Shown: positions 1-7,318, counted from the first letter of the stretch. The stretch is 10,496 nt of DNA from an uncultured Pseudorhodobacter sp. (GCA_937910975.1 CALEMZ010000042.1:1-10496); one strand, 5' to 3'. Numbers and translations are program-made. The notes: generated by a model from the letters alone, not told the origin.

Positions 1-646
1 ACAGATAGGTCAGGCCCAGCTCATCTTGCAAATCACGCATCAGGTTCAGGATCTGCGCCTGTACCGAAACATCCAGCGCCGAGGTCGGCTCATCACAAAC
101 GATGAACTCGGGGTTCGATGACAATGCACGCGCGATGGCGATACGCTGACGCTGGCCGCCCGAGAATTCATGCGGGTATTTCTCGGCGTCTTTTGCCGAA
201 AGCCCGACGGTATCAAGCAACTCGCCCACCCGGCGCGTGACGTCCGCCCCCGTCATAAGCCCAAAGGTGCGGATTGGTTCGGCAATGATATCGCCCACAC
301 GCCAGCGCGGATTGAGGCTGGCGAACGGGTCTTGAAAGATCATCTGAAATCGCCGCCGCAGGGCGCGCATCGAGGCCCCCGTAGTTTCGGTCGTATCCTG
401 TCCGTCAAAGGTGATACCCCCTTCGGAAGCAGCAAGCAGCCCCACGACAATCTTGGCGATCGTCGATTTGCCCGACCCGGACTCCCCCACCAACGCAAAG
501 GTTTCGCCGCGTTTGATTTCAAAGCTTACATCCGCCACGGCAGTCAGAAACTGCCGCTCTTCACGCTCAATCACCCGGTTTAGCCATGGCTTAGAGACAT
601 CGAAATAGCGACTTAATCCGTTGATCTGCACCAATGCCTCAGACAT
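1..646 (-). CDS. DppF/OppF-type peptide ABC transporter ATPase (partial, C-terminus beyond window)
   Basis: This is the second ATPase of a dipeptide/oligopeptide-type importer; it hydrolyses ATP at the cytoplasmic face to drive uptake. Only the first 215 residues are present because the gene runs off the left edge. Visible motifs are Walker A GESGSGKST (about residues 54-62), Q-loop Q105 in IFQDP, signature FSGGQRQR (161-168) and Walker B FIVCDEP (181-187) followed by SALDVS. The H-loop and the C-terminal oligopeptide-transporter domain lie outside. The extended N-terminus before the Walker A (about 30 residues between the first strand and the ATVADVSF-like strand) is typical of the DppF/OppF branch rather than DppD. 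The ATG at 644-646 overlaps the end of the upstream ATPase gene by 8 bases and is preceded by an AAGGCGG ribosome-binding sequence, so the two are probably translationally coupled. The substrate cannot be read from the ATPase. Confidence 0.93.
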   Translation of the reverse strand, partial: MSEALVQINGLSRYFDVSKPWLNRVIEREERQFLTAVADVSFEIKRGETFALVGESGSGKSTIAKIVVGLLAASEGGITFDGQDTTETTGASMRALRRRFQMIFQDPFASLNPRWRVGDIIAEPIRTFGLMTGADVTRRVGELLDTVGLSAKDAEKYPHEFSGGQRQRIAIARALSSNPEFIVCDEPTSALDVSVQAQILNLMRDLQDELGLTYL

Positions 647-1625
647 GGTCCACCGCCTTTTGTTCATGGAGCCAGCAAGCCACCTGCCGTGCGCCGCCAC
701 GGCATTTCGGCTCTGGCCGGTCAGCGCGGCAACGCGCAAGCACCTGCTCACAGCGCGGATTGAAGGCACAGCCCGTTGGCAGCGCGGTCAACCGCGGCAT
801 CGCGCCCGGAATTTGCACCAGCCGGTCAGTTTCTTGGGTCAGCGTCGGAATGGAGCCCATGAGGCCGCGGGTATAGGGATGCTCGGCCGCCGTGATCACG
901 TCGCGCACCGGACCAATCTCGACCAGCCGCCCGGCATAAAGCACCGCCACCCGGTCTGCGGTTTCGGCGATAACGCCCATGTCATGGGTGATCAGCATCA
1001 CTGCCGCACCGCGTTCGGCGCAGATTTCCTTGATGAGGTCAATGATCTGCGATTGCACCGACACATCAAGTGCTGTGGTCGGCTCATCCGCAATCACCAG
1101 TTCGGGCTCTGCCGCAAGCGCCAGCGCGATCACCACCCTTTGGCGCATACCGCCCGAGAAATGATGCGGGTATTCATCAATCCGGCGTCGTGCGGCGGGA
1201 ATTCCAACGCGGTCCAGCAGCGCGACTGCACGCTCGCGGGCTTCTTTTTCGGAAACGTCCCAATGGGTGCGGATCGTCTCGATCAACTGGCGCGCAATTG
1301 TATAAAGCGGGTTCAGGCTGGTCAGCGGGTCCTGAAACACCATGCCAATCCGCTTGCCCCGGATGCGGCGCATGGCTTCGGCACCCAGATTGTCGATGCG
1401 CTTGCCCTTGAGCAAGATTTCCCCGCCCGCAATCCGCCCCGGCGGCTCCAGCAGCCCGATAATCGCAGCGCCAGTCAGTGATTTCCCGGCACCGGATTCG
1501 CCCACGACCCCCAGCACCTCGCCGGCATGGATATCGAAGGACACATGGTCGATGGCGGTCAACACACCGCGCCGGGTTGGAAATTCGACCACAAGGTCAC
1601 GCACAGAAAGTAATACTTCGGCCAT
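639..1625 (-). CDS. DppD/OppD-type peptide ABC transporter ATPase
   Basis: First ATPase of the importer, 328 residues, full length for the DppD family. Motifs: Walker A GESGAGKS (42-49), Q-loop Q98 in VFQDP, signature FSGGMRQR (156-163), Walker B LVIADEP (176-182) with D180/E181, and H-loop H214 in LITHD. The C-terminal oligopeptide-transporter domain carries C286, C292, C299 and C308, spaced x5, x6 and x8, in the TGCAFNPRC...C...C context. In characterised DppD-type ATPases this cysteine set holds a 4Fe-4S cluster; that it does so here is inference. The start ATG at 1623-1625 follows an AGGTGA ribosome-binding sequence that lies in the end of the permease gene, only 3 bases upstream of which the permease stops. 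It forms the heterodimeric motor with the DppF-like protein encoded immediately downstream. Residues look intact. Confidence 0.95.
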   Translation of the reverse strand: MAEVLLSVRDLVVEFPTRRGVLTAIDHVSFDIHAGEVLGVVGESGAGKSLTGAAIIGLLEPPGRIAGGEILLKGKRIDNLGAEAMRRIRGKRIGMVFQDPLTSLNPLYTIARQLIETIRTHWDVSEKEARERAVALLDRVGIPAARRRIDEYPHHFSGGMRQRVVIALALAAEPELVIADEPTTALDVSVQSQIIDLIKEICAERGAAVMLITHDMGVIAETADRVAVLYAGRLVEIGPVRDVITAAEHPYTRGLMGSIPTLTQETDRLVQIPGAMPRLTALPTGCAFNPRCEQVLARCRADRPEPKCRGGARQVACWLHEQKAVDHV

Positions 1626-1628
1626 GGT

Positions 1629-2545
1629 TCACCTCAGCCTTGGGTTCAGCGCATCGCGCAGCCAGTCACCCAAAAGGTTGACCGACAGCGCGAGAACGAG
1701 AAGCGTCAGGGACGGAAACAGGATGATCCACCATTCGCCAGAGAACAAAAATCCCTGCCCGACGCGGATCAGCGTGCCAAGCGACGGCTGGGTTGGTGGC
1801 ACACCGACGCCCAGAAACGACAGTGTCGCCTCGGCGATGATGGCAAGTGCAAGACCGATAGTGGCGATCACCAGCACCGGCCCCATTACATTGGGCAGGA
1901 TATGGCGCAGCACGATCCGCGCTGGATGCACACCGATCAGGCGGGCGGCCTGCACGTATTCCTTGCCCTTCTCGCGACCATCGCCGCCCCGCGCACGACG
2001 CGGGCATATTGCACCCAGTCCGACAGGCCGATCGACACGATCAGCACCCAGATCGCAACCTCCTCGCGCATGCTGGGCGGAATGAAGCCGCGCGCCACGC
2101 CAAAGATCAACAGCGCGATCAGGATCGACGGGAAGGAAAGCTGTACGTCTGCAACCCGCATCAGAACACTATCAACCCAACCCCCGCGCCAGCCCGCCAG
2201 AAGGCCCAGCCCGATGCCCAGCACCACAGCAAACATTACCGCGGCAAAGCCCACAAACAGCGAAATCCGCGCGCCATACAGCATCGTGGACAGAATATCG
2301 CGGCCCTGATTGTCCGTGCCCAGCAGGTAGGTATTGCCAGTGAAGGCATTGGGTTGCCCCGGCGGCGTGAACCCGTCCATCAGGTTCAGCGTGCCAGGAT
2401 CGAACGGGTTGTGAGGTGCTATCCACGGCGCCAAAACGGCAGCAAGAATAATGCTGAGTGACACGAATGCCGCCACCATGGCCACAGGTGAGCGGCGGAA
2501 GGAATAGGCGATATCGCTATCCCACAGGCGTTCCAATTGGGTCAT
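1629..2545 (-). pseudogene. DppC-type peptide ABC permease, interrupted by a frameshift
   Basis: Second membrane subunit of the importer. From the ATG at 2543-2545, the reading frame gives a normal DppC N-terminus: a cytoplasmic lead, a first membrane segment (about 22-40), the periplasmic stretch with GTDNQGRD (76-83), and further membrane segments up to VVRGAAMV (about residue 190). It then runs into 12 unrelated residues and a stop. The continuation, EKGKEYVQAARLIG (the EAA coupling loop), a last set of membrane helices and the family-typical end LNPRLR, lies in another frame down to the TGA at 1629-1631. Removing two bases from the CGCG at 1973-1976 restores one 304-residue protein, the usual DppC length. 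A ribosome-binding sequence GAGAGG overlaps the stop of the DppB gene. As read, the product would lack the EAA loop and should not couple to the ATPases. A sequencing or assembly error is equally possible. Confidence 0.9.
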
Positions 2546-2556
2546 CCGGGGCCTCT

Positions 2557-3540
2557 CTAATGCCGGGCTACGGCGCGATCGACCCGCAAGCGGGGATCAA
2601 CGGCGTAGTAAAGAAGATCAACGATCAGGTTTATCACCACAAAGACCAGTGCAATCATCATCAGATAGGCGGCCATCACCGGCACATCGACAAACTGCAC
2701 CGAGTTGATGAAAAGCGCGCCAACACCGGGCCACTGGAACACGGTTTCGGTGATGATCGCAAAAGCGATGATCGAGCCCAACTGCAAGCCGGTAATTGTG
2801 ATAACCGGAACCAGAGTGTTTTTCAGCGCATGGCCAAAATTCACGGCCCGGTTGGTCAGGCCACGGGCGCGGGCGAATTTGATATAATCGGTGCGCAAAA
2901 CCTCAAGCATCTCGGCGCGCACAAGCCGCATGATCAGCGTCATCTGATAGAGGCCCAGCGTGATTGCGGGCAGCACCAGCGAGGCACGCCCCGAGGGCGT
3001 CAGAAGCCCCGTGCGCCAAGACCCGACATCGACGGTTTCGCCGCGACCGAAACTGGGCAGCCATTGCAATTCGACAGCAAAAACCCAGATCAGCAGAATG
3101 CCGATCAGAAAGGTTGGTAGCGACACCCCGATCAGCGATGTGGTCATGATGACATTTGACAGCCACCCAGTTCGGTTCAGCGCGGTGTAAACGCCAAACC
3201 CTACACCAAAGACAAAGGCGATGATGCCCGAAATGAACGCAAGCTCCAGCGTGGCGGGTAGCCGCGACAGGATCAGTTCGGCCACGGGTTGCTGCAAACG
3301 GTAGGAAATTCCAAAATCACCTTGCACCGCACGCATCGCGAAATCCGCGAATTGCATATAGACAGGCTCATTCAGCCCAAGCCTTTCGCGCAAGGCTTCA
3401 CGGTCCGCGACCGTGGCTTCCTGGCCCATCAGTGTGGCAACCGGGTCACCGACGAAGCGGAACAGCGAAAATGAGACCAGTGCCACAACCAGCATAACCA
3501 GCACGGATTGGGCAAGCCGTCTGAGGATATAAGCAATCAT
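2557..3540 (-). CDS. DppB/OppB-type peptide ABC permease
   Basis: First membrane subunit of the importer, 327 residues, intact. The N-terminus MIAYILRRLAQSVLVMLVVALV is the standard DppB opening with the first membrane helix at about 9-29. A periplasmic domain follows (about 30-98, including the RERLGLNEPVYMQF element), then five hydrophobic segments at about 99-121, 130-157, 186-205, 245-268 and 290-312. The coupling EAA-type loop is at about 213-229 (LEVLRTDYIKFARARGL), and the end is the family-typical YYAVDPRLR. The gene stops with TAG at 2557-2559, 11 bases before the DppC-like start. Its own start ATG at 3538-3540 has only a weak ribosome-binding sequence, and it is separated from the binding-protein gene by a 63-base gap holding a strong hairpin. 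This fits lower expression of the permease than of the binding protein. Confidence 0.95.
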   Translation of the reverse strand: MIAYILRRLAQSVLVMLVVALVSFSLFRFVGDPVATLMGQEATVADREALRERLGLNEPVYMQFADFAMRAVQGDFGISYRLQQPVAELILSRLPATLELAFISGIIAFVFGVGFGVYTALNRTGWLSNVIMTTSLIGVSLPTFLIGILLIWVFAVELQWLPSFGRGETVDVGSWRTGLLTPSGRASLVLPAITLGLYQMTLIMRLVRAEMLEVLRTDYIKFARARGLTNRAVNFGHALKNTLVPVITITGLQLGSIIAFAIITETVFQWPGVGALFINSVQFVDVPVMAAYLMMIALVFVVINLIVDLLYYAVDPRLRVDRAVARH

Positions 3541-3563
3541 ATCTGAGTAATCCCGACGAATTT

Positions 3564-3593
3564 CCCCCGCGTGGCCCTAAAGCCACGCGGGGG
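3564..3593 (-). terminator. Intercistronic hairpin between binding-protein and permease genes
   Basis: A perfect inverted repeat: arms CCCCCGCGTGGC (3564-3575) and GCCACGCGGGGG (3582-3593), 12 pairs with a 6-base loop. In the minus-strand transcript it lies 10 bases after the binding-protein stop and about 25 bases before the permease start. It is followed by GAAATT rather than a run of U, so it is a poor full terminator. In family-5 importer operons, such hairpins usually stabilise the binding-protein message or let only part of transcription continue. I favour that role here, by inference. Confidence 0.75.
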
Positions 3594-3603
3594 TATCTTC
3601 GTT

Positions 3604-5205
3604 TCAGTCAAAGGTGACGGTGGTCATTTTCGGCTGATTTTCAGGATGAGCCGCGAGGTTGATACCATCCTTAACCGCATAGGCCAGAAGCTGGTTGTGC
3701 ACTGCCAGCAGCACCCGATCTTCCTGCACCTTTTCCCAGATCTTTGCGACGGTCGCATTGCGCGCCACCAGATCGGTTTCGGTGGCAATCGATTTGATCA
3801 TCGCGTCCACTTCCGGGTTGGAATAGCGCGAGCCATTCCAGCCGCCGCGCTTGTCTTCCTTGCTGTGGATCAGGAAGTCAAAGATGTAAGCGCTGTCGAA
3901 GGTCGGAACGCCCCAGCCCAGCAGGTAGAAATCTACCTCGTTGTTCTGGATCGCCGGGAAGTGGATGGTGCGCGACTGCGATACCAGATTTGCCTTGACC
4001 CCGATCCGACCGACCATACCGACAAAGGCCTGACAGATTGCCTCATCGTTCAGGTAACGGTCATTCGGGCAATGGAAATCGACCGAAAATCCGTCTGGAT
4101 ATCCCGCCTCAGTCAGCAGCGCCTTGGCCTTGTCATAGTCCGGCGCGGAATAAACGTGCATCGCCTCGGTCCAGCCGTTGACGAAGGGCGGCATCGCCAC
4201 GCCCGAGGGCTGTGACTGGCCGCGCATCACTACTTGCTGGATCGCATCACGGTCCAGCGTCAGGGCCAGCGCTTCACGCACCTGCGGCTTGGAGAACGGG
4301 TTGTCATCAACATTCGCCGAAATCAGCTTTTCCGAGCTGACATCATAGCCGAAAAAGATGGTCCGGTTTTCGGGGCCAGCTGTTACCTTGATGCCTGCGG
4401 TCTGCTCCAGACGTACGATGTCTTGCACCGGCACGTCTTGAACAAAATCGACCTCACCCGACAGCAGGGCTGCAACACGGGTCGCGGCCTCTTTGATCGG
4501 GGTATAGATGATCTCGGTTACCTGCGGCACATCACCCCAATGGCCGGCAAAATGGGCCAGGACGGTGCGCACTTCCGGGTCGCGCGATACCACGGTGTAA
4601 GGCCCGGTACCGTTGGTGTTGCGCACAGCGAAATTTTCTTCGCCGGCTTTGAAGTCCTGCGGTGCAACAACGCCGTTAGCCTCGGCCCAGCCCTTGTCGA
4701 CCATAAAGGTGTTGGTCAGGTTTTGGACGTAAAGCGGCGATGCGCCTTCCAGCTTCACGTGCACAGTATAGTCGTCAACGGCGGTCACTTCAGCCACGCT
4801 TGAGTGCAGGCCTTTGAAGTCCGACGTTTCCGAGCGCGCCCGGTCCATCGAGAAGACAACATCCTCGGCGGTGAAATCGGCACCATCATGGAACTGTACA
4901 CCCTCGCGCAGTTTGAACACCCAGATTGTCGGGTCTTCAGCGTGGATCGACCATTCGGTGGCCAGCCCTGCTGCCAGCGATCCATCTGTGTTCCGTCCGA
5001 CCAGTGTTTCATAGATGTGATGCAAAAGGGTCGAAGTCGGCCCCTCGTTGGCGGAGTGCGGATCAAACGTCAACGCATCGCCAACCCGCGCCCAACGCAG
5101 TGTGTTCGCGTCGGCGGCGGCCAGCGTCAACGCGAACGCTGCGCCAGCGAGCATCATGGTCCGGCCCGTTCGGGCAAAGTTTAGTGTATTCTGAATTTTC
5201 AACAT
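3604..5205 (-). CDS. Periplasmic solute-binding protein, family 5 (DppA/OppA-like)
   Basis: Captures the substrate in the periplasm and delivers it to the permease pair. It has 533 residues, a normal family-5 size. The N-terminus is a Sec-type signal peptide: a basic region with R12 and R15, a hydrophobic core MMLAGAAFALTLAA (17-30), and likely cleavage after ADA at residue 33. The mature part opens with the family pattern TLRWARVGDALTFDPHSANEG, then LATEWS, FKLREGVQFHDGADFTAEDVVFS and GTGPYTV. The C-terminal lobe has VREALALTLDRDAI, a PPFVNGW stretch and the YDKAKALLTEAGYPDGF element. The ATG at 5203-5205 is chosen because GAGGGGG (5210-5216) sits four bases upstream; internal methionines 17-18 would lose the basic region. 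It is the first gene of the minus-strand operon. Peptide is the default substrate guess, but family-5 proteins also bind nickel, glutathione, opines and some oligosaccharides, so the substrate is open. Confidence 0.94.
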   Translation of the reverse strand: MLKIQNTLNFARTGRTMMLAGAAFALTLAAADANTLRWARVGDALTFDPHSANEGPTSTLLHHIYETLVGRNTDGSLAAGLATEWSIHAEDPTIWVFKLREGVQFHDGADFTAEDVVFSMDRARSETSDFKGLHSSVAEVTAVDDYTVHVKLEGASPLYVQNLTNTFMVDKGWAEANGVVAPQDFKAGEENFAVRNTNGTGPYTVVSRDPEVRTVLAHFAGHWGDVPQVTEIIYTPIKEAATRVAALLSGEVDFVQDVPVQDIVRLEQTAGIKVTAGPENRTIFFGYDVSSEKLISANVDDNPFSKPQVREALALTLDRDAIQQVVMRGQSQPSGVAMPPFVNGWTEAMHVYSAPDYDKAKALLTEAGYPDGFSVDFHCPNDRYLNDEAICQAFVGMVGRIGVKANLVSQSRTIHFPAIQNNEVDFYLLGWGVPTFDSAYIFDFLIHSKEDKRGGWNGSRYSNPEVDAMIKSIATETDLVARNATVAKIWEKVQEDRVLLAVHNQLLAYAVKDGINLAAHPENQPKMTTVTFD

Positions 5206-5434
5206 TTTTCCCCCTCTGTTATGCCATGCGTTAAGAGATTGATGGCTCCAAGCAGCTTATATGGGTCGTATCTGCCACACAACTAAATCTGGTTATATTT
5301 TGGCAATATATGGCAGATTTCATTTTTTTTGCGCCGTTTGTTAGGGGATTATTGCATAATTGGGCGCGGCATAGGTGATAACCGTCAAATCCTGCCTGGC
5401 TATATGGCGGTCATTTGAACGTCTCTGGCATGAT
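5206..5434 (-). promoter_or_regulatory. AT-rich leader and presumed promoter region of the ABC importer operon
   Basis: This non-coding stretch is visibly more AT-rich than its surroundings. It contains TCTGCCA (5271-5277) and its inverted copy TGGCAGA (5311-5317), plus a second TGGCA at 5301-5305, which makes a direct repeat TGGCA-ATATA-TGGCA. On the minus strand a TATAAG hexamer occurs at about 5257-5262, but no -35 at a good distance stands out, so I do not place a start site. The repeats could be an operator for control of the importer; that is inference from position only. Confidence 0.35.
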
Positions 5435-5690
5435 TTAGTGCCACACTGTGCAAGGGGTGGTTGTTGGTGGGGGCAAAGGGCCAGAGCGCCTTACCGGCGG
5501 TGCCCAGTGTATTAAACCGTCGAATTTACGCAGGGCAGTGATTAAGTATTGCGGCTCAGTCAGCGTCTCCGGGTTCAGCGTCTTGCGGTCACGCGACGGG
5601 GTTTTGGCGTCAATCTCGGTGAGCGGAATGCTATGGGCTGCCGGGCTTTCTCTTGCGTGGGGGCCGAGAACGGGCCATGTATCTAGTAGG
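5435..5690 (-). other. Unidentified coding-like remnant in the intergenic region
   Basis: One open frame on the minus strand ends with TAA at 5435-5437. Across about 5440-5690 it has an amino-acid composition that looks like real protein, including the stretch PETLTEPQYLITALRKFDGL. Third codon positions in the part around 5500-5630 are mostly G or C. Farther upstream the frame runs antisense through the start of the SPFH gene, so no intact start of its own exists. I do not recognise the family. It may be the 3' end of a decayed gene or chance. The opposite strand is also open here (GTG at 5448 to about 5732), but that reading overlaps the SPFH start and has no ribosome-binding site. Confidence 0.25.
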
Positions 5691-5713
5691 TTTTTCAGCA
5701 AAAGGTTCTCGAG

Positions 5714-6595
5714 ATGGATATTGAGCAATTGATTGGCGGCAATGCAGTGTACTTGGCGATTGCCGTGTTCATCATCATCTGTATTTTCCTTGGCGTACGG
5801 ATTGTGCCGCAATCAGAAAAGCATGTGGTGGAGCGGTTTGGCCGCTTGCGGTCGGTGCTGGGGCCGGGGATCAATTTTGTTGTGCCGTTCCTGGACAAGG
5901 TCGCACATAAGATTTCCATTCTGGAGCGGCAACTGCCAACCGCGCGGCAAGATGCGATCACGACGGATAACGTGTTGGTGGCGGTGGAAACTTCGGTGTT
6001 TTATCGGATCACCGAGCCGGAAAAAACGGTGTACCGAATCCGCGATGTCGATGCCGCGATTGCGACGACGGTGGCGGGAATTGTGCGATCCGAGATCGGC
6101 AAGATGGAGCTGGATCAGGTGCAATCGAACCGGGCCGAAGTAGCTACGAATATCCGCGAGCAGGTGCGTTTGCTGGTGGATGACTGGGGGATTGAGGTGA
6201 CGCGCGCCGAGATCTTGGACGTAAATCTGGATGAGGCGACGCGGACGGCGATGTTGCAGCAGTTGAATGCGGAACGCGCACGGCGGGCGCAGGTAACGGA
6301 AGCGGAAGGCAAGAAGCGGGCCGTTGAGTTGAACGCGGATGCAGAGCTGTATGCCGCTGAACAAGAGGCAAAGGCGCGGCGTGTGCTGGCGGATGCAGAA
6401 GCCTATGCGACGGGTGTGATTGCCGTGGCTATCAGGGAAAACGGCATTGAGGCGGCGCAGTATCAGGTAGCCCTGAAACAGGTGGAGGCGTTGACCGCCG
6501 TGGGTCAGGGAGCCGGCAAGCAGACGATTATCGTGCCGGCGCAGGCCCTTGATGCCTTTTCTGATGCGTTCAAGATGTTGAAGGGGCGATCATGA
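5714..6595 (+). CDS. SPFH/stomatin-prohibitin family membrane protein (QmcA-like)
   Basis: A membrane-anchored scaffold protein of the stomatin/QmcA group, 293 residues. It forms large rings at the cytoplasmic membrane linked to microdomain organisation and FtsH-dependent protein quality control in relatives. The N-terminal membrane segment is AVYLAIAVFIIICIFLGV (11-28). The SPFH domain follows (about 29-190), with the family stretches IVPQSEKHVVERFGR, GPGINFVVPF, LERQLPTARQDAITTDNV and YRI.EPEK. A charged Ala/Glu-rich coiled coil occupies about 185-235 (AERARRAQVTEAEGKKRAVEL). The ATG at 5714 follows AAAAGG with 8 bases between. The stop overlaps the next start as ATGA, so the pair is translationally coupled. 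The SPFH-NfeD pairing is a widespread conserved arrangement. I see no clear promoter, and no damage to the gene. Confidence 0.93.
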   Translation: MDIEQLIGGNAVYLAIAVFIIICIFLGVRIVPQSEKHVVERFGRLRSVLGPGINFVVPFLDKVAHKISILERQLPTARQDAITTDNVLVAVETSVFYRITEPEKTVYRIRDVDAAIATTVAGIVRSEIGKMELDQVQSNRAEVATNIREQVRLLVDDWGIEVTRAEILDVNLDEATRTAMLQQLNAERARRAQVTEAEGKKRAVELNADAELYAAEQEAKARRVLADAEAYATGVIAVAIRENGIEAAQYQVALKQVEALTAVGQGAGKQTIIVPAQALDAFSDAFKMLKGRS

Positions 6596-6867
6596 GCTGG
6601 TTCGGCATCTGGTGGGCCTGGGTCGTTGCGGGCTTTGCGCTTGGCGTGCTGGAAGTGCTATTGCCGAGCTATATTTTCCTTGGTTTTGCCCTCGGGGCGG
6701 TGGCCACCGGGGTTCTGGTCGGCTTGGGGCTGCTGGGGGGCACGCTGCCCGCGACCTTGCTCGTCTTTGCGATTACATCGCTGGCCGCTTGGCTGGTGAC
6801 GCGCAAATTGTTGGGAAAACAGGCCGGGAAGGCCAAGGTCTGGGACCGAGATATCAACGATAACTAG
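6592..6867 (+). CDS. Short NfeD-family membrane protein
   Basis: Partner of the SPFH protein; 91 residues. Three hydrophobic segments are visible at about 7-24, 26-49 and 51-69 (WWAWVVAGFALGVLEVLLP, YIFLGFALGAVATGVLVGLG, TLPATLLVFAITSLAAWLV), followed by a short charged tail ending WDRDINDN. The longer NfeD proteins add a C-terminal OB-fold domain of about 60-70 residues that is absent here. The short form is known in alphaproteobacteria, so I read this as a normal variant rather than a truncation. The ATG shares four bases with the SPFH stop. NfeD proteins are thought to modulate their cognate SPFH protein. There is no obvious terminator after the TAG at 6865-6867. Confidence 0.88.
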   Translation: MSWFGIWWAWVVAGFALGVLEVLLPSYIFLGFALGAVATGVLVGLGLLGGTLPATLLVFAITSLAAWLVTRKLLGKQAGKAKVWDRDINDN

Positions 6868-7084
6868 CTGTTTGCTCCCGCGGTTTGATGGTGTGATCCT
6901 TTCGTTGGGATGGAAGGCCGCATTCTGGTGCAAGTTCGTCATGGGGGCGCCACGCACTGTTACCCAGCAGGCGATGTAGAGGATACCGGCGACGTCTGGC
7001 GCATGAATTGCGCGCCGGCGCGAACTGACGGCGACTTCCACGGCTGGCAGTGTAATTCTGTCAGCATCTCATGCGCCAAAGCCC
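6868..7084. other. Intergenic stretch without a recognisable intact gene
   Basis: Between nfeD and the AraC-like fragment I find no supported gene. A 62-codon plus-strand frame starting at 6910 has no convincing ribosome-binding site and no family resemblance. A minus-strand frame from 7041 is open with fairly GC-rich third positions but runs antisense into nfeD. A 12-base self-complementary sequence CGCGCCGGCGCG lies at 7011-7022. The stretch may contain decayed upstream parts of the AraC-like gene. Confidence 0.4.
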
Positions 7085-7177
7085 GTCAGCATCAATGAGG
7101 CGGCGCATTTCGCGCGCACCTTCAGCCGCGCCGTTGGAACAACACCCGGCAGCTTCCGCGCAGACTTCGGTCGATAG
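7085..7177 (+). pseudogene. Remnant of an AraC-type regulator (end of the HTH domain)
   Basis: Read in the frame of 7085, about 30 codons before a TAG at 7175-7177 give NEAAHFARTFSRAVGTTPGSF and a short basic end. This matches the second helix-turn-helix of AraC/XylS regulators, where GF.eaaHFsRaFrr..G.tPs.fR is the classic pattern. Upstream in the same frame the sequence (TSTAGSVILSASHAPKPVSI) no longer resembles the first HTH or the effector domain, and there is no suitable start. It is therefore only the C-terminal tail. Its position upstream of the galactonate-type operon, in the same direction, suggests it once regulated that operon. Recognition is by pattern alone. Confidence 0.55.
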
Positions 7178-7235
7178 CAGATTTGAAGCGCGTTCAGTTG
7201 CTTGCCCGGATCATGCTGCTAAACCATAGCGAAGC

Positions 7236-7250
7236 CCCGAATTTGTCGGG
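7236..7250. promoter_or_regulatory. Small inverted repeat upstream of the sugar-acid operon (possible operator)
   Basis: CCCGA-ATTTG-TCGGG: five-base arms around a five-base spacer, about 100 bases before the SDR start. Its size suits a dimeric repressor or activator, but short arms like this arise easily by chance in GC-rich DNA. Confidence 0.2.
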
Positions 7251-7289
7251 CGCGTATCTGATGGGGCATGGCGCTGTCTTACCATTGCA

Positions 7290-7318
7290 TTTCCCCGAAA
7301 CCATGTGGGTGCTATAAG
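7290..7318 (+). promoter_or_regulatory. Candidate sigma-70 promoter for the SDR-dgoK-dgoA operon
   Basis: TTTCCC (7290-7295) and TATAAG (7313-7318) are separated by 17 bases. The -10 matches five of six consensus positions, while the -35 matches only three, as expected for an activator-dependent promoter. It would give a leader of about 25 bases before the ATG at 7350. It also argues against the longer GTG start at 7305, which would lie inside the promoter. Confidence 0.3.

Noticed and set aside
1629..1955. Separate 108-residue permease-like protein starting at a GTG
   Set aside because: It is the C-terminal third of the frameshifted DppC-like gene; the GTG is an internal valine codon with no ribosome-binding site.
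3571..4215. Long plus-strand open frame antisense to the binding-protein gene
   Set aside because: It is a shadow of the well-supported family-5 binding protein; its composition is unlike a real protein and it has no ribosome-binding site.
7011..7022. Self-complementary 12-mer CGCGCCGGCGCG
   Set aside because: Without a loop it makes a poor hairpin, and such palindromes are expected by chance in GC-rich DNA.
6910..7098. 62-residue plus-strand frame after nfeD
   Set aside because: No ribosome-binding site, no family resemblance, and it conflicts in frame with the more convincing AraC-like tail.
7213..7317. 34-residue plus-strand frame upstream of the SDR gene
   Set aside because: Too short, no convincing ribosome-binding site, and it covers the candidate promoter.
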